Positions 1 to 12,582 are shown, counted from the stretch's first letter. The stretch is 64,000 nt of DNA from Turritopsis dohrnii (GCA_027922465.2 BQMF02000646.1:124001-188000), one strand, 5' to 3'. Notes: generated by a model from the letters alone, not told the origin. Program-made: numbers and translations.

Positions 1-1420
1 ATCCGAATAAGCAATCCGATCCGTCCAAACACCATTCAAACCGTTGTTGGTCAGATTCATCGATTAATAGGAACGTCACAGGTCATTGGCTGTTCAGAAT
101 AAGTAGCGAACTTTCATTTGAAAAAAGAAAAAGTTGGAAATTGAAAATTTTTAAGTGAAGAAAAAAAAAATAAACAAAAAGACGTGAAAGAAAGACTAAC
201 AGCAGGATGTAAAAAGATCTTTCTGTTACACAACACACCTCAATGCCTTCTACCTTATTGTGTTTTTGACGGAAATAATATGTAACTCCTCATGTTTAGA
301 ACGTCTTGTTGAACAAAGATCCCGAAAGCCTTGAATCCCCTAACTCACAGACTTGACTTCGGGCAGTGTATAGCGGTACCATCGTAAGAGCAGCAGGTTA
401 TAAGACGTCCCGATAGGGGCTATTCCGTCCTCGCTACTTCAAGAAAGCAAATCGTAGGTCAAGAGCAATCAAAAATCCAGCCAACAAAGACAATATGAAT
501 TGATGCAGCATATTGATTGATGTTTATTTCTGCGCACCGAAACACTCTTGTGGGCCCTGGATACACGCCGTTCTCCACAAAGCTATCCCTTTCTTCGCCG
601 TGCAGAGTCGTTCCGAAGACACCTCTTTGCACCCAGGAGAGAAGTGCCAGTAAACGCAGTACTGATACAACCAGCTAACACGGCCATGACCGAGTCATAC
701 AAAATGCTGCACTTTTGGGAGGAGGAATGAGATATCCAACAACTGCCTATTGTTGAAAATGCCTGATTCAAACTAACTGATATAGAATATACATTATTAC
801 TCAGCGGAATTAGCGGCTGAGTTTCTTTAGGTTTAACGAATTTGTGTGATCCTTTTACATCCTTTTGTGAGCCTATTCCCTGGAAGAAAATTCATCTGAA
901 GACTTGTATTAAAAGTAAGAAGAACAACAAGCAAAAGAAAAAGGTGCTTTCTCAGATAAGAAAAAAGGTTTTGTTATTCCAGTGAAATTTCAGTAAAACA
1001 CAGACATTGGATAATCAGAAAGATGAAAAACTCCTGGACTATCATTACTCATTGGAAACCACCAAGTCCATCAAAAATCTCCCGTTCAACGACGATACAA
1101 TTCACTGACAAAACCCTTTTAATTCAAAAAATAACATGAAACAACCTCAAAAAAATAACAAAAAACTATACTTGCCACACTCGAGTCATTTCTTTGCGAT
1201 CAACACGTTTTCCACGCTTTTACATGAATTTATTAATTTTGTAATACATGAATGATTATCCACAAAAGAATAAAGGACATTTCATACGCTAGAGACCTTC
1301 AGACATCATCTGCACGGTTCTCAAGTATCTCTTGTGTACTCTTTATGTTTCGTCAATGAAGTCAATGAAACATCGTGCAATTTAACACCCCCACTGCACA
1401 CTAAAGCACATTAACGTTTA
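1..1420. other. no gene recognised
   Basis: AT-rich sequence with only short ORFs lacking family resemblance or splice context. I see no RNA gene or repeat structure that I can support here. Confidence 0.5.
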
Positions 1421-1660
1421 AGCCTGGTTCAGACTTGACGATTATGTGTAATCGTCGTAATCGTGTAATGTGAACGCGCTTTTGTAATCGTCGCAATCGC
1501 TTAAAATTTTACAAAAAAGTTCACACTTAACAGAGGAAATAAGTATCTTGAAAGAATTTTGAAATTAGTATCTTGAAGTACATAAGAGTGTTCACACCTA
1601 GCGATTGGCGACGATTGATTTATTCTATTTTGATTTATTTCAGCTCTGAACCAGACTTTA
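1421..1660. mobile_element. TIR element (family E), copy 1
   Basis: A ~240 bp non-coding element bounded by inverted CTGGTTCAGA and TCTGAACCAG, with TTTAA-like flanks on both sides as a possible target duplication. The interior is rich in short AATCGTCG/CGACGATT words. A second copy in the opposite orientation lies at 46049-49086, where it is interrupted by a Helitron array. No transposase is encoded, so it is a MITE-like non-autonomous element. Confidence 0.6.
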
Positions 1661-3499
1661 AAGGCTTTTTTCGTTTTCATATCTGACTGATGTCGTATTA
1701 TTACATACTCTAAGGTTCCGAATAAACAGGCAGGGGTCTTAAAAGCGGTTTGGTTAGAAATTTGAGTAGAATAGGAGGGGTGGGTGGGTGTTGTATGTTT
1801 GTACGTAGCTTTCAGTAATGCAACAGTATTTGATAAATATAACTTCAATGAAAAATAATCTTTTGATGAAAAATCTGTACTTCATTCAATGTACGCAATG
1901 TAAAGTAGCAGTAATCAATTTCAAAGAAAAGCTTGTTTTACACTACTTAGAATATTTTGTGTATAAAGTGTTCAAAACTTTATCGGCCGAAAAGGACGAA
2001 TTTTTGGTGAGGTGACAAAAAATTTGTACCAACCATTATTTTTAACCGACAAAGCATTTTAAACATTTTAAACATTTTCTGTATCTATTGACGTAAAATC
2101 AGATGCCAACTGCCGCAAAAACAGTTGGTCTTTTTTATCCAATCTTCCCTCTTCTTCATGTAGAATTTTAACTGTGTTGGTGCTAGAAACCAAGCAAGCC
2201 TTTACTGAACTTTTACGCGCATTGTTGGTTTGACTTTGAGTGGATTAATTTGAGGGGACCACCACAAGCAGGGCGCCTCGATAGTAGATGTGTCAGGGCT
2301 TGATGGGTTGAGCACAGAGACAAAATTCTTTCAAATAACGAAATGGAAGTTTTTCAAAGGTTTCTCTTACACTAGTTCATAAAGGGCTATATTTACGCGT
2401 GCATTATTCAAAGACGCTACCTGCAAACATCTTTGGCTATGTTCACACTCAGCGGTTCCATTACGACCAAAATAAGCGCAATCAAAGCATTAATGAATAA
2501 ATCGAGTAAGTAAACCTAAGACAATATAATAACGAAATTTCGAAAAAAACTTGAAATTTTTCGTCGGCTTAACTTATTCGTCTGACGAAAATAACGAATT
2601 TTTGGACAAGTGACGAAAGTTTGTACCGACAAAGATTTTAAAGATAAGGTTCTATACTTTGGAAATTTCAAAACGCTAGTTGCTGTTTTCTCCGTATCAC
2701 TGTTGTAAAATCTGCTGTTACATCCTAGAATGCATTCGATACCCTTGCCACCTTCATCAGCTTTTGGAGGTCTTAATCTGCTGGATGAACCAGAATTATT
2801 GTTACTCTTTATCTTTAATTTTTATTCAGTATTTCAACAAAAGTTTCTTTACTAACCTTCTAATAACCTGCTGCAATCTTTAATTAATGTCATAATGCAA
2901 CTGTTCTCCTGATTTCTTTCGAATTGAAGGTTGTGTTTCCTTCGCTTGTTTACATTTCAAGTATATCCAACCTCGTTTCAAATATATCCAACCTCGTTTA
3001 CATGTTACGAAAAGCAATCTCGGAAAAGGTGTATAAGAAGACGTTTCGACATGTAACGAGCTACGAAACTGTCTTGAACTTTTCTATGTCACTCTTTAGA
3101 TTCGGTTCCAGTTCCCTATAGCTTTCACCTGGTCGGGTTTGCGAGGGAAAAATCACGAACTAGAGGATACTTGTCAGCTATTCCCCTCCCCATCCACCAC
3201 ACCCACACACACACACAAAAATAAAATAAATACAAAATACTTAAACCTAACCGAAATCCTGACCCTAACCCTATACTTAATAAGTAAGTCCATACATTTT
3301 AATATGATTAGAAAATATATTGAAATGGTCAAGTCAATTTCAGAAAAATTTTAATTTAAGGAAACTATATCCCTTTAGTATCAGAAAAGCTTATCTACAC
3401 TATAGCGAGTTAGTGATTTTCAATAGATTTGTCCGCTGGTTCTATAGGCTTACCAAATTTCGTTTTTATTATTTACATGATGAGATAGGTGGTAAAGGT
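1661..3499. other. no gene recognised
   Basis: AT-rich DNA. The few short ORFs (1818-2015, 2680-2883, 2924-3121) resemble nothing I know and have no clear splice context. A short telomere-like CCCTAACCCT stretch lies near 3260. Confidence 0.45.
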
Positions 3500-3619
3500 A
3501 ACCTCGAACCCAGGGTCTCTTGCCTTCTCGATATACGAGATAGCGGCAAAGACGACCGTGGCGAATCTGCTTTGCCGTATCCGTATATCGAAAAGGCAAG
3601 AGACCCTGAGTTTGAGGTT
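3500..3619. repeat. foldback (hairpin) element
   Basis: A ~120 bp near-perfect inverted repeat. The left arm starts AACCTCGAACCCAGGGTCTC and the right arm ends GAGACCCTGAGTTTGAGGTT; they fold over a ~20 bp loop. Short ORFs in all frames here are palindrome artefacts. Confidence 0.75.
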
Positions 3620-4804
3620 GATAAAGGTGGCAAAGGTCAATGATACAGCGCGAACCTTTCGCATCTGTGCAACTGAAATGCCATGTTGTGCCGAACTAGC
3701 TGATCTCAGTATTGATAATTATACACGATAAGTGTCGAACTCGTTGTATATATGTCCACTTTGTTGTGTTCTGTATTATACCTTTTTACCCAGAAATAAC
3801 AAACACTCTCTTACAACAGTCCTTTGTAATGGCGGTCTGTCTCCACAATATGGAATCAATATTGACATATCATTCACTTTTATGATCGTTATCATTTACT
3901 TCCAGTCTCCATTACATTCTCCAAACCGGATAAAAGCGAATATTATTGCTGAAATAATCTACATAAACTCTGATCAACCAACTGTATTAGTGAGGTCTGT
4001 CTGATTTCTATTGTCTGTCTGGTTTGTTACTCATATCTTTATCATAACCCTCATACTAAAAAAATATCATTTAGCTATATCATTCCTACTCTCCTTCTGT
4101 TGTATTAGTTAACGGACTTCGTTGTATCTATTTGGTCACGTACTAGAATATTGTGTGGTCGGCAATTAGTTTTTCTAGAAGATCGACCATACATGTAAGT
4201 TTCTTTTCCATCACACCTCCCTATCATTTGGAGTGCAGTATTTCTTCTTACAAGCACTCAGGTGCTTATTGCTATTTTCTGTAACATTAAGGGGTCGATA
4301 ATTAGATGAAATGATAAGTAAATATAGTAATCAACATTTTAAATAATGACTGCCATGCCAACCTAGAGCTTAGGTCTCAGGCAAGACCGTGGCAAGACTC
4401 AGGCAAGATTTTTCCTGAGGTTCTTCCTGATTTTCGTGACGACACAGCATGACGGTAGAAAAGGGTGGTATATAGTTCAAGTCCGTGACATCACGATATA
4501 AAAAATTTTCGATATAAAGTATTTTTTGTATTAGTGAAAATAAAGAAGTTGTTTTCCGCTTTATTTAACACAATCTCTTTTTATAGTTTCCAATGTAAAT
4601 AGCGCTTTACAGTGTTGAAATCGAATGTTTCGAATGTCGTTTCATGTTTGATTGTTTTTTCTTGTTTTTTTCTTTTTCTTTGTTTGAAAAATGATACAAC
4701 TGCCGACCCGAAGCATAAACCACTTTACTTAAACTCAAAATTAAACCTGAATTGAAATAAGAACTGTGTGTGGTAATATGAATTCTCTTACAAAGCTATC
4801 TTAT
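3620..4804. other. no gene recognised
   Basis: AT-rich DNA without recognisable genes or repeat borders. Confidence 0.45.
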
Positions 4805-4918
4805 TGGCAAAACGGTCAAAAAATCACTACAATGGAGAGCATTCCTATTGAAATAGTGTGTATATTTCGATAGAAATGCACTCCATATCGTAGTGATGTT
4901 TCTTCAAATTTGCCGACT
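4805..4918. mobile_element. ~115 bp MITE (family C), copy 1
   Basis: Ends GGCAAAACGGTC and TTCAAATTTGCC. The core has GAAATAGTGTGTATATTTC followed by a tATAGAAATGCACTCC-type block. This is the first of 14 copies; the family consensus ends are CAGTGGGCAAAATCGTCAAA and its complement. Confidence 0.7.
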
Positions 4919-5251
4919 TGAGATCTTTTTATGAATGAAACAAGTTCCAAAATAGCCTGAAAATACAAATAAGTCTGCGATTTTACTGTCTTTTATAAGA
5001 AAAAAGACATGTATAAAATCTTCTATAATCTTGTCCATGAACTCCAAAAAGGAAAAAAAATTAGGAAAAATGTGTCTTCTTTCTCTGCCTGACTATGAAC
5101 ACACAGAGATGATGCATCAATGATCAATGATATAGACATCGGTATCACTAGATGGTAATTGTTCATATGATAGCGATCAATATAAAATCGTCACTTTTCC
5201 TCAATGAGGCTTCCGACAGGATTTTCTCCGACACAATACAGGGAATAAAAT

Positions 5252-5262
<11 letters not shown>

Positions 5263-5282
<20 letters not shown>
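5263..5282. repeat. 20-base G homopolymer
   Basis: An uninterrupted G run directly after a T run. It creates a spurious poly-proline ORF on the - strand. Its length is likely unstable or uncertain in the assembly. Confidence 0.9.
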
Positions 5283-5283
<1 letters not shown>

Positions 5284-5790
5284 GTTGACTGCCTGGCGAA
5301 ACTACAGTAAACAGCGATCTTGCATGCATCTATGCCCCCCGGCTCTGACAAATCTGGGTGGTCTGCGTTTTTGCCACCTCAATTTTTATTTTTTCTGTAA
5401 CGCCGAAAATGAACGAGCATGCCGAGAAACCGGAACTTGAGATCATCAGGTGTGTGACACTCTGAGTGAAAATCGGAAAATCGGTATTCTTATGAGCAAT
5501 CCCCTAGATTTATCGGCCCGCCGGAGCAATAAATCACCTTCACGTATCTCAGGACAATCACACAACGGAGGGAGACGATGATTGTATAATATAAGTAAAA
5601 TAAAGCACTCAGGTTATAATCCAATGTTATATTTTCACCATATGATAAAGTTGTTTAATTTTGTTCATACGTCCTTGTTTGTATATGTCGTCGCAATATC
5701 TATTTGTCGGTTATATATATCGATTTTATATAAATGGATGACGTACATATACTAAAATGATAGCCGTACATCAAGTAATTTCTGGTTCTA

Positions 5791-6018
5791 GGACAATTCC
5801 CCCCTGGAAAATTGCCTCCCCCCCAGATGACCCCCCCCCCTGGAAAATTGCCCCCCGGATAATTACCCCCCCCCCCCGGAAAATTGCCCCCCATGTAAGT
5901 AGCCCTAACTCTAACCCTAACCCCTACCCTAACCCTAAATTGGATGGGGGCAATTTTCCGGGGGGATTTTTCCAGGGAGAAATCATCCGGGGGGCAATTT
6001 TCCAGGGGAAAATTGTCC
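5791..6018. mobile_element. foldback element with telomere-like centre
   Basis: The arms contain repeated C-rich blocks (CCCCTGGAAAATTGCC). They are inverted on the right side (GGCAATTTTCCAGGGG) and end in GGACAATT and AATTGTCC. The loop at about 5902-5938 is a degenerate run of CCCTAA units. The two opposed ORFs here are read through the palindrome and are not genes. Confidence 0.7.
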
Positions 6019-6845
6019 TGACACCGTAATTTCTCACACTTAAACATCTCACGCTTTGAGTTCCTCTATCAGGCGACGGCAATTTCAAATGATGATTAAA
6101 ATGTAGATAATTTTTTTCGAGTGTCTAGACAAGAAATAATGGCTGACCGCTGTGCGTGACATAGCAATGTGATATGTTATTGTTTTGAAGTCATGTAGCC
6201 GCTGTCTCGCCGTCTTTTCTTTTATGAACTTAGTGTTTCGTGTACATGGCTCGGAATATTAATGAAGGATTAGAATAGGAGTTCCCTTCTTGTAAATTTG
6301 TGGTAAATTTGACACTAAAATCTCTAATTACGTGCTTGGCAAAATGTTCTTAAAGTAATTTTTATGAAACGTTGAATCTGATCTACGTGTAGTTGTCGTA
6401 ACTAATTCATAGGTATAGTGTATATACATAATATACATAATAGCGCTATAGTGGGCAGTAGTGTAAACACTAAAAAACGCTTATAGTCTCATCATTGTAT
6501 TGCGAAGAAGAGAGATAATGTTTGATGTCAATTCCCTAGAGAGCTTTTCTGATATGAATATGTCAACTCCCGCTGTTTTCTATGTATACTACATATGTTT
6601 TATTCTGACTGCTTTTAAAGGGTTTCCAACAAGGAGAAGTATTTAAAAATACTATAACTTTATGGATTTCATTTTTTTGCAAAGAAACATAAGTCAACAT
6701 GAAGTCGAATATAAGGTTGTAAAATCTTGGAATTTAGGAGTTATGCTTTAAAAAGAATTAACACTAGCACATTTGCATGTCTTACGGAAACCTAGTTGGT
6801 TGAAAGTTAGCTTGCTTTGATATACCAGGTAAGTCAAAAAAAGTA

Positions 6846-7826
6846 TACCGTAAAGCGGGGTGACTTCGATCAATTTTGCCACTATTTTAAAAGTAACTTC
6901 CGAAATACTAAACCATTACTTCTGAAACTTTGGAATCATTACATTACATATTTTTTCTATTTCAGTGCAAAATTTCACATTAACTAAACTTGTAATTCCA
7001 GAGAAATAACCTGATCTTTCCAAGAAAACGACAATAGCGATTATGGGGTGACTTCGATCAGCTTATGAGAAGCGCCAAATTACTTATAATTGTATTTGAC
7101 AATGTTTTTTAAAGCGCCATTAATACAATATTAACAGACCACCATTTGTCATCCGCGGTAAATGTTTGACCGTAAAAGATCAGCAAATGTTAGTAAAACA
7201 AAAGATATTTACGACGTTCACGCATGTGTGAGCCTCGTTAATACGAAACGAAATTAACATTGAAATTTCATTGTATCTCAAACAAAATTTTTGAGATCTA
7301 TCATCATGGGGAAAGAGCACGCTTATTAAAATTTCTTCGGTAAGTCATTAAATCTCCCATGTGATACGACGACTTTTCACGAAGTTCTTGCGAACATGTA
7401 ACTTATAACGATATAAAACATTCGTTTTTTTCGTGTTTTTATAAACACGATATTATCGATAAAGGAATAAGGAAAAGAAAAACAGAATATAGCGGTGAAG
7501 AACAGAATTTCTTTCAGACATATTATAATTTTCTTTTCATTCAGCCTCTATACTTCACATATGTACCAAAAATGTCCAGGCTAGACTCTTGAATACGACG
7601 TAGAGCGATGACCAATGTGAGCGGTGAAGATTTTGATGTTTTTCGTCGTTAATTTCGGAAGAAATTGATTGTTTCGCTTGAAGACGATTCTGATGATATT
7701 TTACAATAAGAATCTAAATGAAAATCTTAAAAAATGTGAAAAACGCACTTTAATGTCAGAGTTTAAACAGTTTATTTTTACTGATCGAAGTCACCCCGCT
7801 GATCGAAGTCACCCCGCTTTACGGTA
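6846..7826. mobile_element. TIR element (family A), copy 1, TA target
   Basis: A 981 bp element with perfect 27 bp terminal inverted repeats starting TACCGTAAAGCGGGGTGACT. It is flanked by TA on both sides, as in Tc1/mariner-type insertions. The right TIR has an extra partial tandem copy (GATCGAAGTCACCCCGC twice), and a further GGGGTGACTTCGATCA block is internal near 7045. No transposase ORF is visible, so it is non-autonomous. Confidence 0.85.
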
Positions 7827-8512
7827 TATACCGGTGTTTCATGAGAAATATCTGTAGATTAAATGAAAATGAACGATAGTTTTTTTCCATTTCTGATTAA
7901 AGGAATCTGTTAAGTATATATATATATACATCTTTGTTGTAACGTGAGTTGCGGCATTTCTCAATATTTAGACAGTGTTTATAAAAACAAGACTTTATAA
8001 AAAGTTTCAGCGAATAAAGTTTTAAGAAAATATGTTTGAACTTTTTACTTTTAACTAAACTATTGGGAATAACGAAAATAAGTTTTAGCACATTTAAAGT
8101 GTATTTCTGTTTCATTCCCTACTGATTTGCAATAAAAACATAAACCTTGCTTTGAGACGTTTTGCTCGGCTTTTTTTGTTCAATTTTTAAAGATTTTTAC
8201 AAAGACCTCTTTCAGTTTTTTGTCCATAACTTTTTTTCTACTCAACCAAATTAGAAAACTGATACTCCAAAATATAAGGATTCCTCTTATTCAGAAATAA
8301 AATTATGCAATTGAAAGATATTTTTTGTGAAACACCAGTACTTTTGTTGACTCACCTGGTACATCAAAGTTTTTCTCTCCAAACACATTTTGTAATCAAA
8401 ATTCTGAAGGTTTTGTATTCAAAGCTTGCCCTAATGTCATTCACCTGCCACCATAACCATAACAATGAATTCGATCAATTTTGCCACTATTTTAAAAATA
8501 ACTATACATTAG

Positions 8513-8722
8513 CAGGGTCTAATCTAGAATGGAAGGGCAGCATCTGGCGGAAGGGAAAAAGGCACATTATGAACATCCAAAGGGCACTTAGGAAAAGGGC
8601 TTTATTTTGGTGGGTTAAACCTGTGACCCCCTATACAAGCTTTTAAGTGAAATAAATTTTTTAAAAAATGCAGAGGGCAGTGTCCGATCAACGGACGCTC
8701 TTTTGGACTAGATTAGACCCTG
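8513..8722. mobile_element. 210 bp hAT-like MITE
   Basis: Terminal inverted repeats CAGGGTCTAATCTAG and CTAGATTAGACCCTG, flanked by ATTAG on both sides. CAGGG ends are typical of hAT elements, though those usually make 8 bp duplications and only 5 bp match here. No transposase is present. Confidence 0.65.
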
Positions 8723-8737
8723 ATTAGCAAAAACAAC

Positions 8738-8850
8738 ACCAGCGGGAAAAATTGTCCAAACATCACTGCAATAAAGAGCATTTTTTATAGTGTGTAAATT
8801 TCTATAGAGATGCATTCCTTTGCAGTGATTTTTTAATAAATTTGCCAGCT
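8738..8850. mobile_element. ~115 bp MITE (family C), copy 2
   Basis: Ends CCAGCGGGAAAAATTGTCC and AAATTTGCCAGCT, with the family core. It lies inside the broken family A element. Confidence 0.65.
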
Positions 8851-8900
8851 TTGACACTGTTTCATCTGTTAGATACTTTATATACAATATATAAACATTA

Positions 8901-9465
8901 TCTTATTATAATAATCCGCGCTGTGTGTCACACTTTTATTTTAGAGAGTGATATATTTAGTTTTAATTTACGGTCATCGTCCTCTTATGTGCGCATAAAA
9001 CCACGCAGAGGCGAGAGACACTTTTTTCACGATCATTCCAAAAGCATGTGGCATTTGACATCAGTTTTTTTATGATCACGGGGAATCATTGCATTGCGTC
9101 CCCAATCGAACGCGACGTTTTTGGGGAAATATCTCGAGAACCAATAGGGATAACTGACGCTTTTTGGGGTCCGCGATACGGGTGAGGGGGTGACGCAAAA
9201 TTTGGGCCTAAATTTTATTTGGTACTGCGGATATGATGTCATCAAAATCTTTGATTGATGATATCTCTCCAACGGTTGGTCGTAGCAAAATGATCCCATA
9301 TATACATTTTTTTGATCAGTTTTTCAAGCTCTACAACATGTGCACTTTCTGTTTCCAATTCTATAATTAAATTTTCATCACGGGGTACACACACACGGGA
9401 ACACAGGATTTGACACATTGTTTTTGCAGTTAAAACCCGTAAAAAACTTTTACGCGGGATACTAG
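8901..9465 (+). mobile_element. Helitron-like element 1 (non-autonomous)
   Basis: Begins TCTTATTATAATAATCCGC after an A, and ends with a hairpin (CCCGTAAAAAACTTTTACGCGGG-type stem) followed by CTAG and a T. This is the 5'-TC...hairpin-CTRR-3' architecture between A and T that defines Helitrons. There are no terminal inverted repeats, no target duplication and no Rep/helicase ORF. The 565 bp length is close to the 557 bp minus-strand copy at 52809-53365. Its CTAG abuts the TC of the next unit with no base between. Confidence 0.75.
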
Positions 9466-10758
9466 TCTTATTATAATAATCCGCAATCGTGTGCAACACA
9501 TTTAACTTAGAGAGTGTTTGTTTTTGTTTTTTTTAACGGTCAAAATCTTCTTAATCGTGGTCATATAGCGGCAGTTAGACCACGCAAGACACATTCACGA
9601 TTATAGTATAATAGCACGTGACATTTGACGTCAGTTATTTTTATGATCACGGGGAACCATTGCATTGTATCCCCAATAGAACGCGACGTTTTAGGAAAAA
9701 TATCTCGAGAACCAATGAGGATAACTGACGTTTTTTAGGGTCTGTGATACGGGCGATGCGATGACGCAAAATTTGGGACTAAATTTTATTTGGTACTGCG
9801 GCTGTGACATCATCAAGATCTTTTGATCGACGATATCTCAGCAACGGTTGGTCGTAGCAAAATGATCCCATACATTTTTTGATCAGTTTTTCGAGCTCTA
9901 CAACATGGTTGCACTGTTGAGTCCCGATTCCTTAAAGGAGAACTAAACTAAAAAAATTACAAGTTCATTTTTTTGCCCTATTTGAAACAGCTTTAAAAAT
10001 GATGAAAGTCAGTTTTTGAATTTTCAAAAAATCTTTTTTCGTTCCCGAGATATTGTCATTTAAAGTTTTTTCTCAAAACTTGATCTCCATGGCAACGTGA
10101 CATCACAATGTTCAAGAAGAAATTGCTGACATACAAATATGTAAATAACTCAAGAAATATAAGTGATGCACTGCTTAAATTTTGTATGTATAGTGACAAA
10201 CCCGTACAGGTATCAAGTCACTAAAAATAATTGTTGCCATAGTTACCCTGGCTTGTTTCCAGGCCTTTTCTGTTTTTTGCTGACCAAGCTACAAATGGAG
10301 ATCTACTCAGGTAAGGGAAACGAAATTTTAGAAAATGGGACAGTTTTCACTGGGCATAAGTTAAAGTGAAATTCATCATAGTAATAGTTTTGGATGATGT
10401 TATTATAGCTTTGTCAGCAAAAATTGACAGAGAGCTGGAACTGAGTCGGGGTAACAGTGGCAATAAATTTCTTTGCTGTTTTCACAACTGCAGTTATTTA
10501 CCACTCTACATGCAATGTTCTAACAATAAATCATTAAAACATTCTGAGTTATTCACATATTTATATGTCAGCAATATCTTCTTGAACGTTGTGATGTCAC
10601 GTTGCCATGGAGATCATGTTTCGGGAAAAAACTTTAAACGGCAATATCTCAAGTTCCCCTTTAATTAAAATTTTCGTAACGGGTTTCACACACACGGGGA
10701 ACGTGGCACATCGTTTTCAAAATTATTAGCCGTAAAAAACTTTTACGCGGGTTACTAG
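9466..10758 (+). mobile_element. Helitron-like element 2 (with internal insertion)
   Basis: Starts TCTTATTATAATAATCCGC immediately after element 1 and repeats its body in the same order: ACGGTCAAAATCTTC, GTGACATTTGACGTCAG, CTCGAGAACCAATG, GTTGGTCGTAGC. It ends in the same hairpin plus CTAG followed by T. A ~730 bp inverted-repeat element (9933-10664) sits inside it, which explains its greater length. Confidence 0.75.
9933..10664. mobile_element. inverted-repeat element (family D), copy 1
   Basis: The left part AAAGGAGAACTAAACT...CTTGATCTCCATGGCAACG is mirrored on the right by CGTTGCCATGGAGATCATG...TTCCCCTTT. It contains CATGGCAACGTGACATCAC and its complement. It is inserted in Helitron-like element 2. 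The ORFs at 10163-10668 read through it and show no family resemblance. Confidence 0.65.
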
Positions 10759-11537
10759 TATGTGTTTCTGAAACTTTTGTATCATAGCCTTATATAATTA
10801 TTTCCTCTATTTCAGTCCAAAATTACACAATACCTAATCTTGTAGGTCCAGAGAAATATTCTGATCTTTTCTAGAAAACAACAACATCAATTATTACATG
10901 GGGTGACTTATGAATCACCCTCCGTAGATAATTTCCTTGAATTTTAAATAGTTAACATTGGTACAAAACTCATGGTAAGAAGAAATTTTTGATGATAACA
11001 AAAGTACAATTATATAAGGTTCAGGTTATACACAAAGGAAGAATTTTATGGACGCATTGTACATATCTAAACTTGTGCTTTTTCTTGTGTGTATATATAT
11101 AATCGACAATTCTTTTGACTTGACTTGTGACTTGTCATCATAGAAAAAGTGTACTTATCAAAATTTCTTCTGTGAAGTCAAGTTGTTCATTTTTTCCATG
11201 TTTATAAACATAATAGAATTATATATATTATCAAGAAGAGGATTTTTTTAAGACATAAATTTAAACTTCTATACTTCGCATACGAACCAAAAATATCAAG
11301 CTAGGACTTTAAATATATACAATGCAAAATGTTGATCGATGTGAGCAGTGAAATTTTGATGTTTTTCATAGTTTTGTGAAAGAATTGGATTATTACACTT
11401 GAAGACGATTCTGATTATATTTCACATAAGGAATCTAAATGTATATAAATTAAAAAACGTGAAAAAAAAAAACACTTTAATTTTAGAGTTTTATAATTTT
11501 TTTTGTTTACTGATAGAAGTCACCCTGTGCTACAGTA

Positions 11538-12543
11538 TTCCATTATCCACGAATCAAAATGATTCAGAACATTTCTAATTAACTAAAATTCTAATCAAAG
11601 TTAAAATTACACTTTCAATTGTTCTAATTATAGAGCCTTCTTTATTCTGAATGGAAAAAAATGGCAAAGATCAGCTTTTATTGCAGCTCACATCTGTAAC
11701 TATTGATCTGTTCTGTAAACTTGCAATTTCAAAAAACAACTTCTACCTTGTTCCAGAGATATGTAAGAAAGAAAGATAAACAACTCGTTTGAATTTGATT
11801 GACACCTTATTGTTAATCATTTTGTTTTGCGCTTCTATTCAATGCGATCTGTGTCCGCAGTTCCAGACTTTTTTTGTGAATAATTATATTTAAGAAAGAA
11901 TAAGATATTACGAGTGTTACCAACAATTTCAGTACGAAAGAAGTCTTGTTTTGATACGTTTGATACTTTGATTAATTACCAGTGCTGAAAAAAATCGATT
12001 TTATATTTAATTTTTTTTCCATTGTAAAGAGGATGCTTTAATTTAAATTTTTACATATCAAACTTTTAAATTTGGTTCATTGGTTAAAAAGTTATGACCG
12101 AAAAATCAAAAGATCACCTTTCAAAGATTGTCAAAAAAGACGAAAAAACAGGGTATCAATTAATTAGAGAATAATTTTAATTTTCAACCAATGAATATTT
12201 AGAATTTTAACAATTATATATATAGAAGTAATTATAATATTTAAAATATTCGCACGAAACAATACTCACAGCTGAAAAAGGGACTCGGATAGCTTTTTAC
12301 ATATCTCTGCTTGATCTTTGCGGGACATAATGGTTTTGTTTTTAAAAGTTGTAGGATTTTAGAACAGCTCATCTGGTTGGAGAAAATTTGCGAAAAAGCA
12401 AGTGGGAAAGCTGTTTGGAATTTTAGGAATATTATATATATTGATTTTATATATATATATTGATTTTATATTGTTTAGAGGTTTTATTACTTTTTTTATC
12501 ACCATTTTTGAATTGCTTTGATTGATATAGATCAACATTGAAA
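11538..12543. other. AT-rich upstream region of the SMURF gene
   Basis: No gene or repeat border that I can support. It contains long A/T-rich tracts, including TATATATA runs near 12440-12470. It presumably holds the SMURF promoter and 5' UTR, but no specific element can be named. Confidence 0.4.
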
Positions 12544-12582
12544 ATGAACGATGAGTGTACCCGAAAGACGTCCAATCGCTAG
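12544..12582 (+). promoter_or_regulatory. short ORF overlapping the SMURF start codon
   Basis: An ATG seven bases upstream of the SMURF ATG opens a different frame and ends at TAG (12580-12582) inside exon 1. Scanning ribosomes would meet it first, so it could lower SMURF translation if the transcript starts upstream of it. Transcript start is unknown. Confidence 0.4.

Larger units (their letters stand above)
8471..11537. mobile_element. TIR element (family A), copy 2, broken by nested insertions
   Basis: The left end (CGATCAATTTTGCCACTATT) matches copy 1 internal sequence at ~6867. After about 2.25 kb of other elements the match resumes at ~10760 (TTTCTGAAACTTTTG, then ATGGGGTGACTT) and runs to a degraded right TIR ending GTGCTACAGTA. 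The left TIR itself is missing. The gap is filled by a CAGGG-ended element, a family C MITE and two Helitron-like units. Confidence 0.75.

Noticed and set aside
548..771. Opposed ORFs of about 60 codons
   Set aside because: Mutual shadows with no recognisable domain; isolated in non-coding DNA.
3473..3731. Four overlapping ORFs sharing SNPGSLAFSIYEIA-like peptides
   Set aside because: All derive from the two arms of one foldback element read on both strands.
5700..6047. Gly/Pro-rich ORFs on both strands
   Set aside because: Produced by the palindromic C-rich and G-rich arms of the foldback element.
9033..9499. Minus-strand ORFs with VVELEKLIKKMY, also seen at 52877-53062 on the + strand
   Set aside because: They read the conserved GTAGAGCTCGAAAAACTGAT stretch of the Helitron-like elements; frames break elsewhere in every copy.
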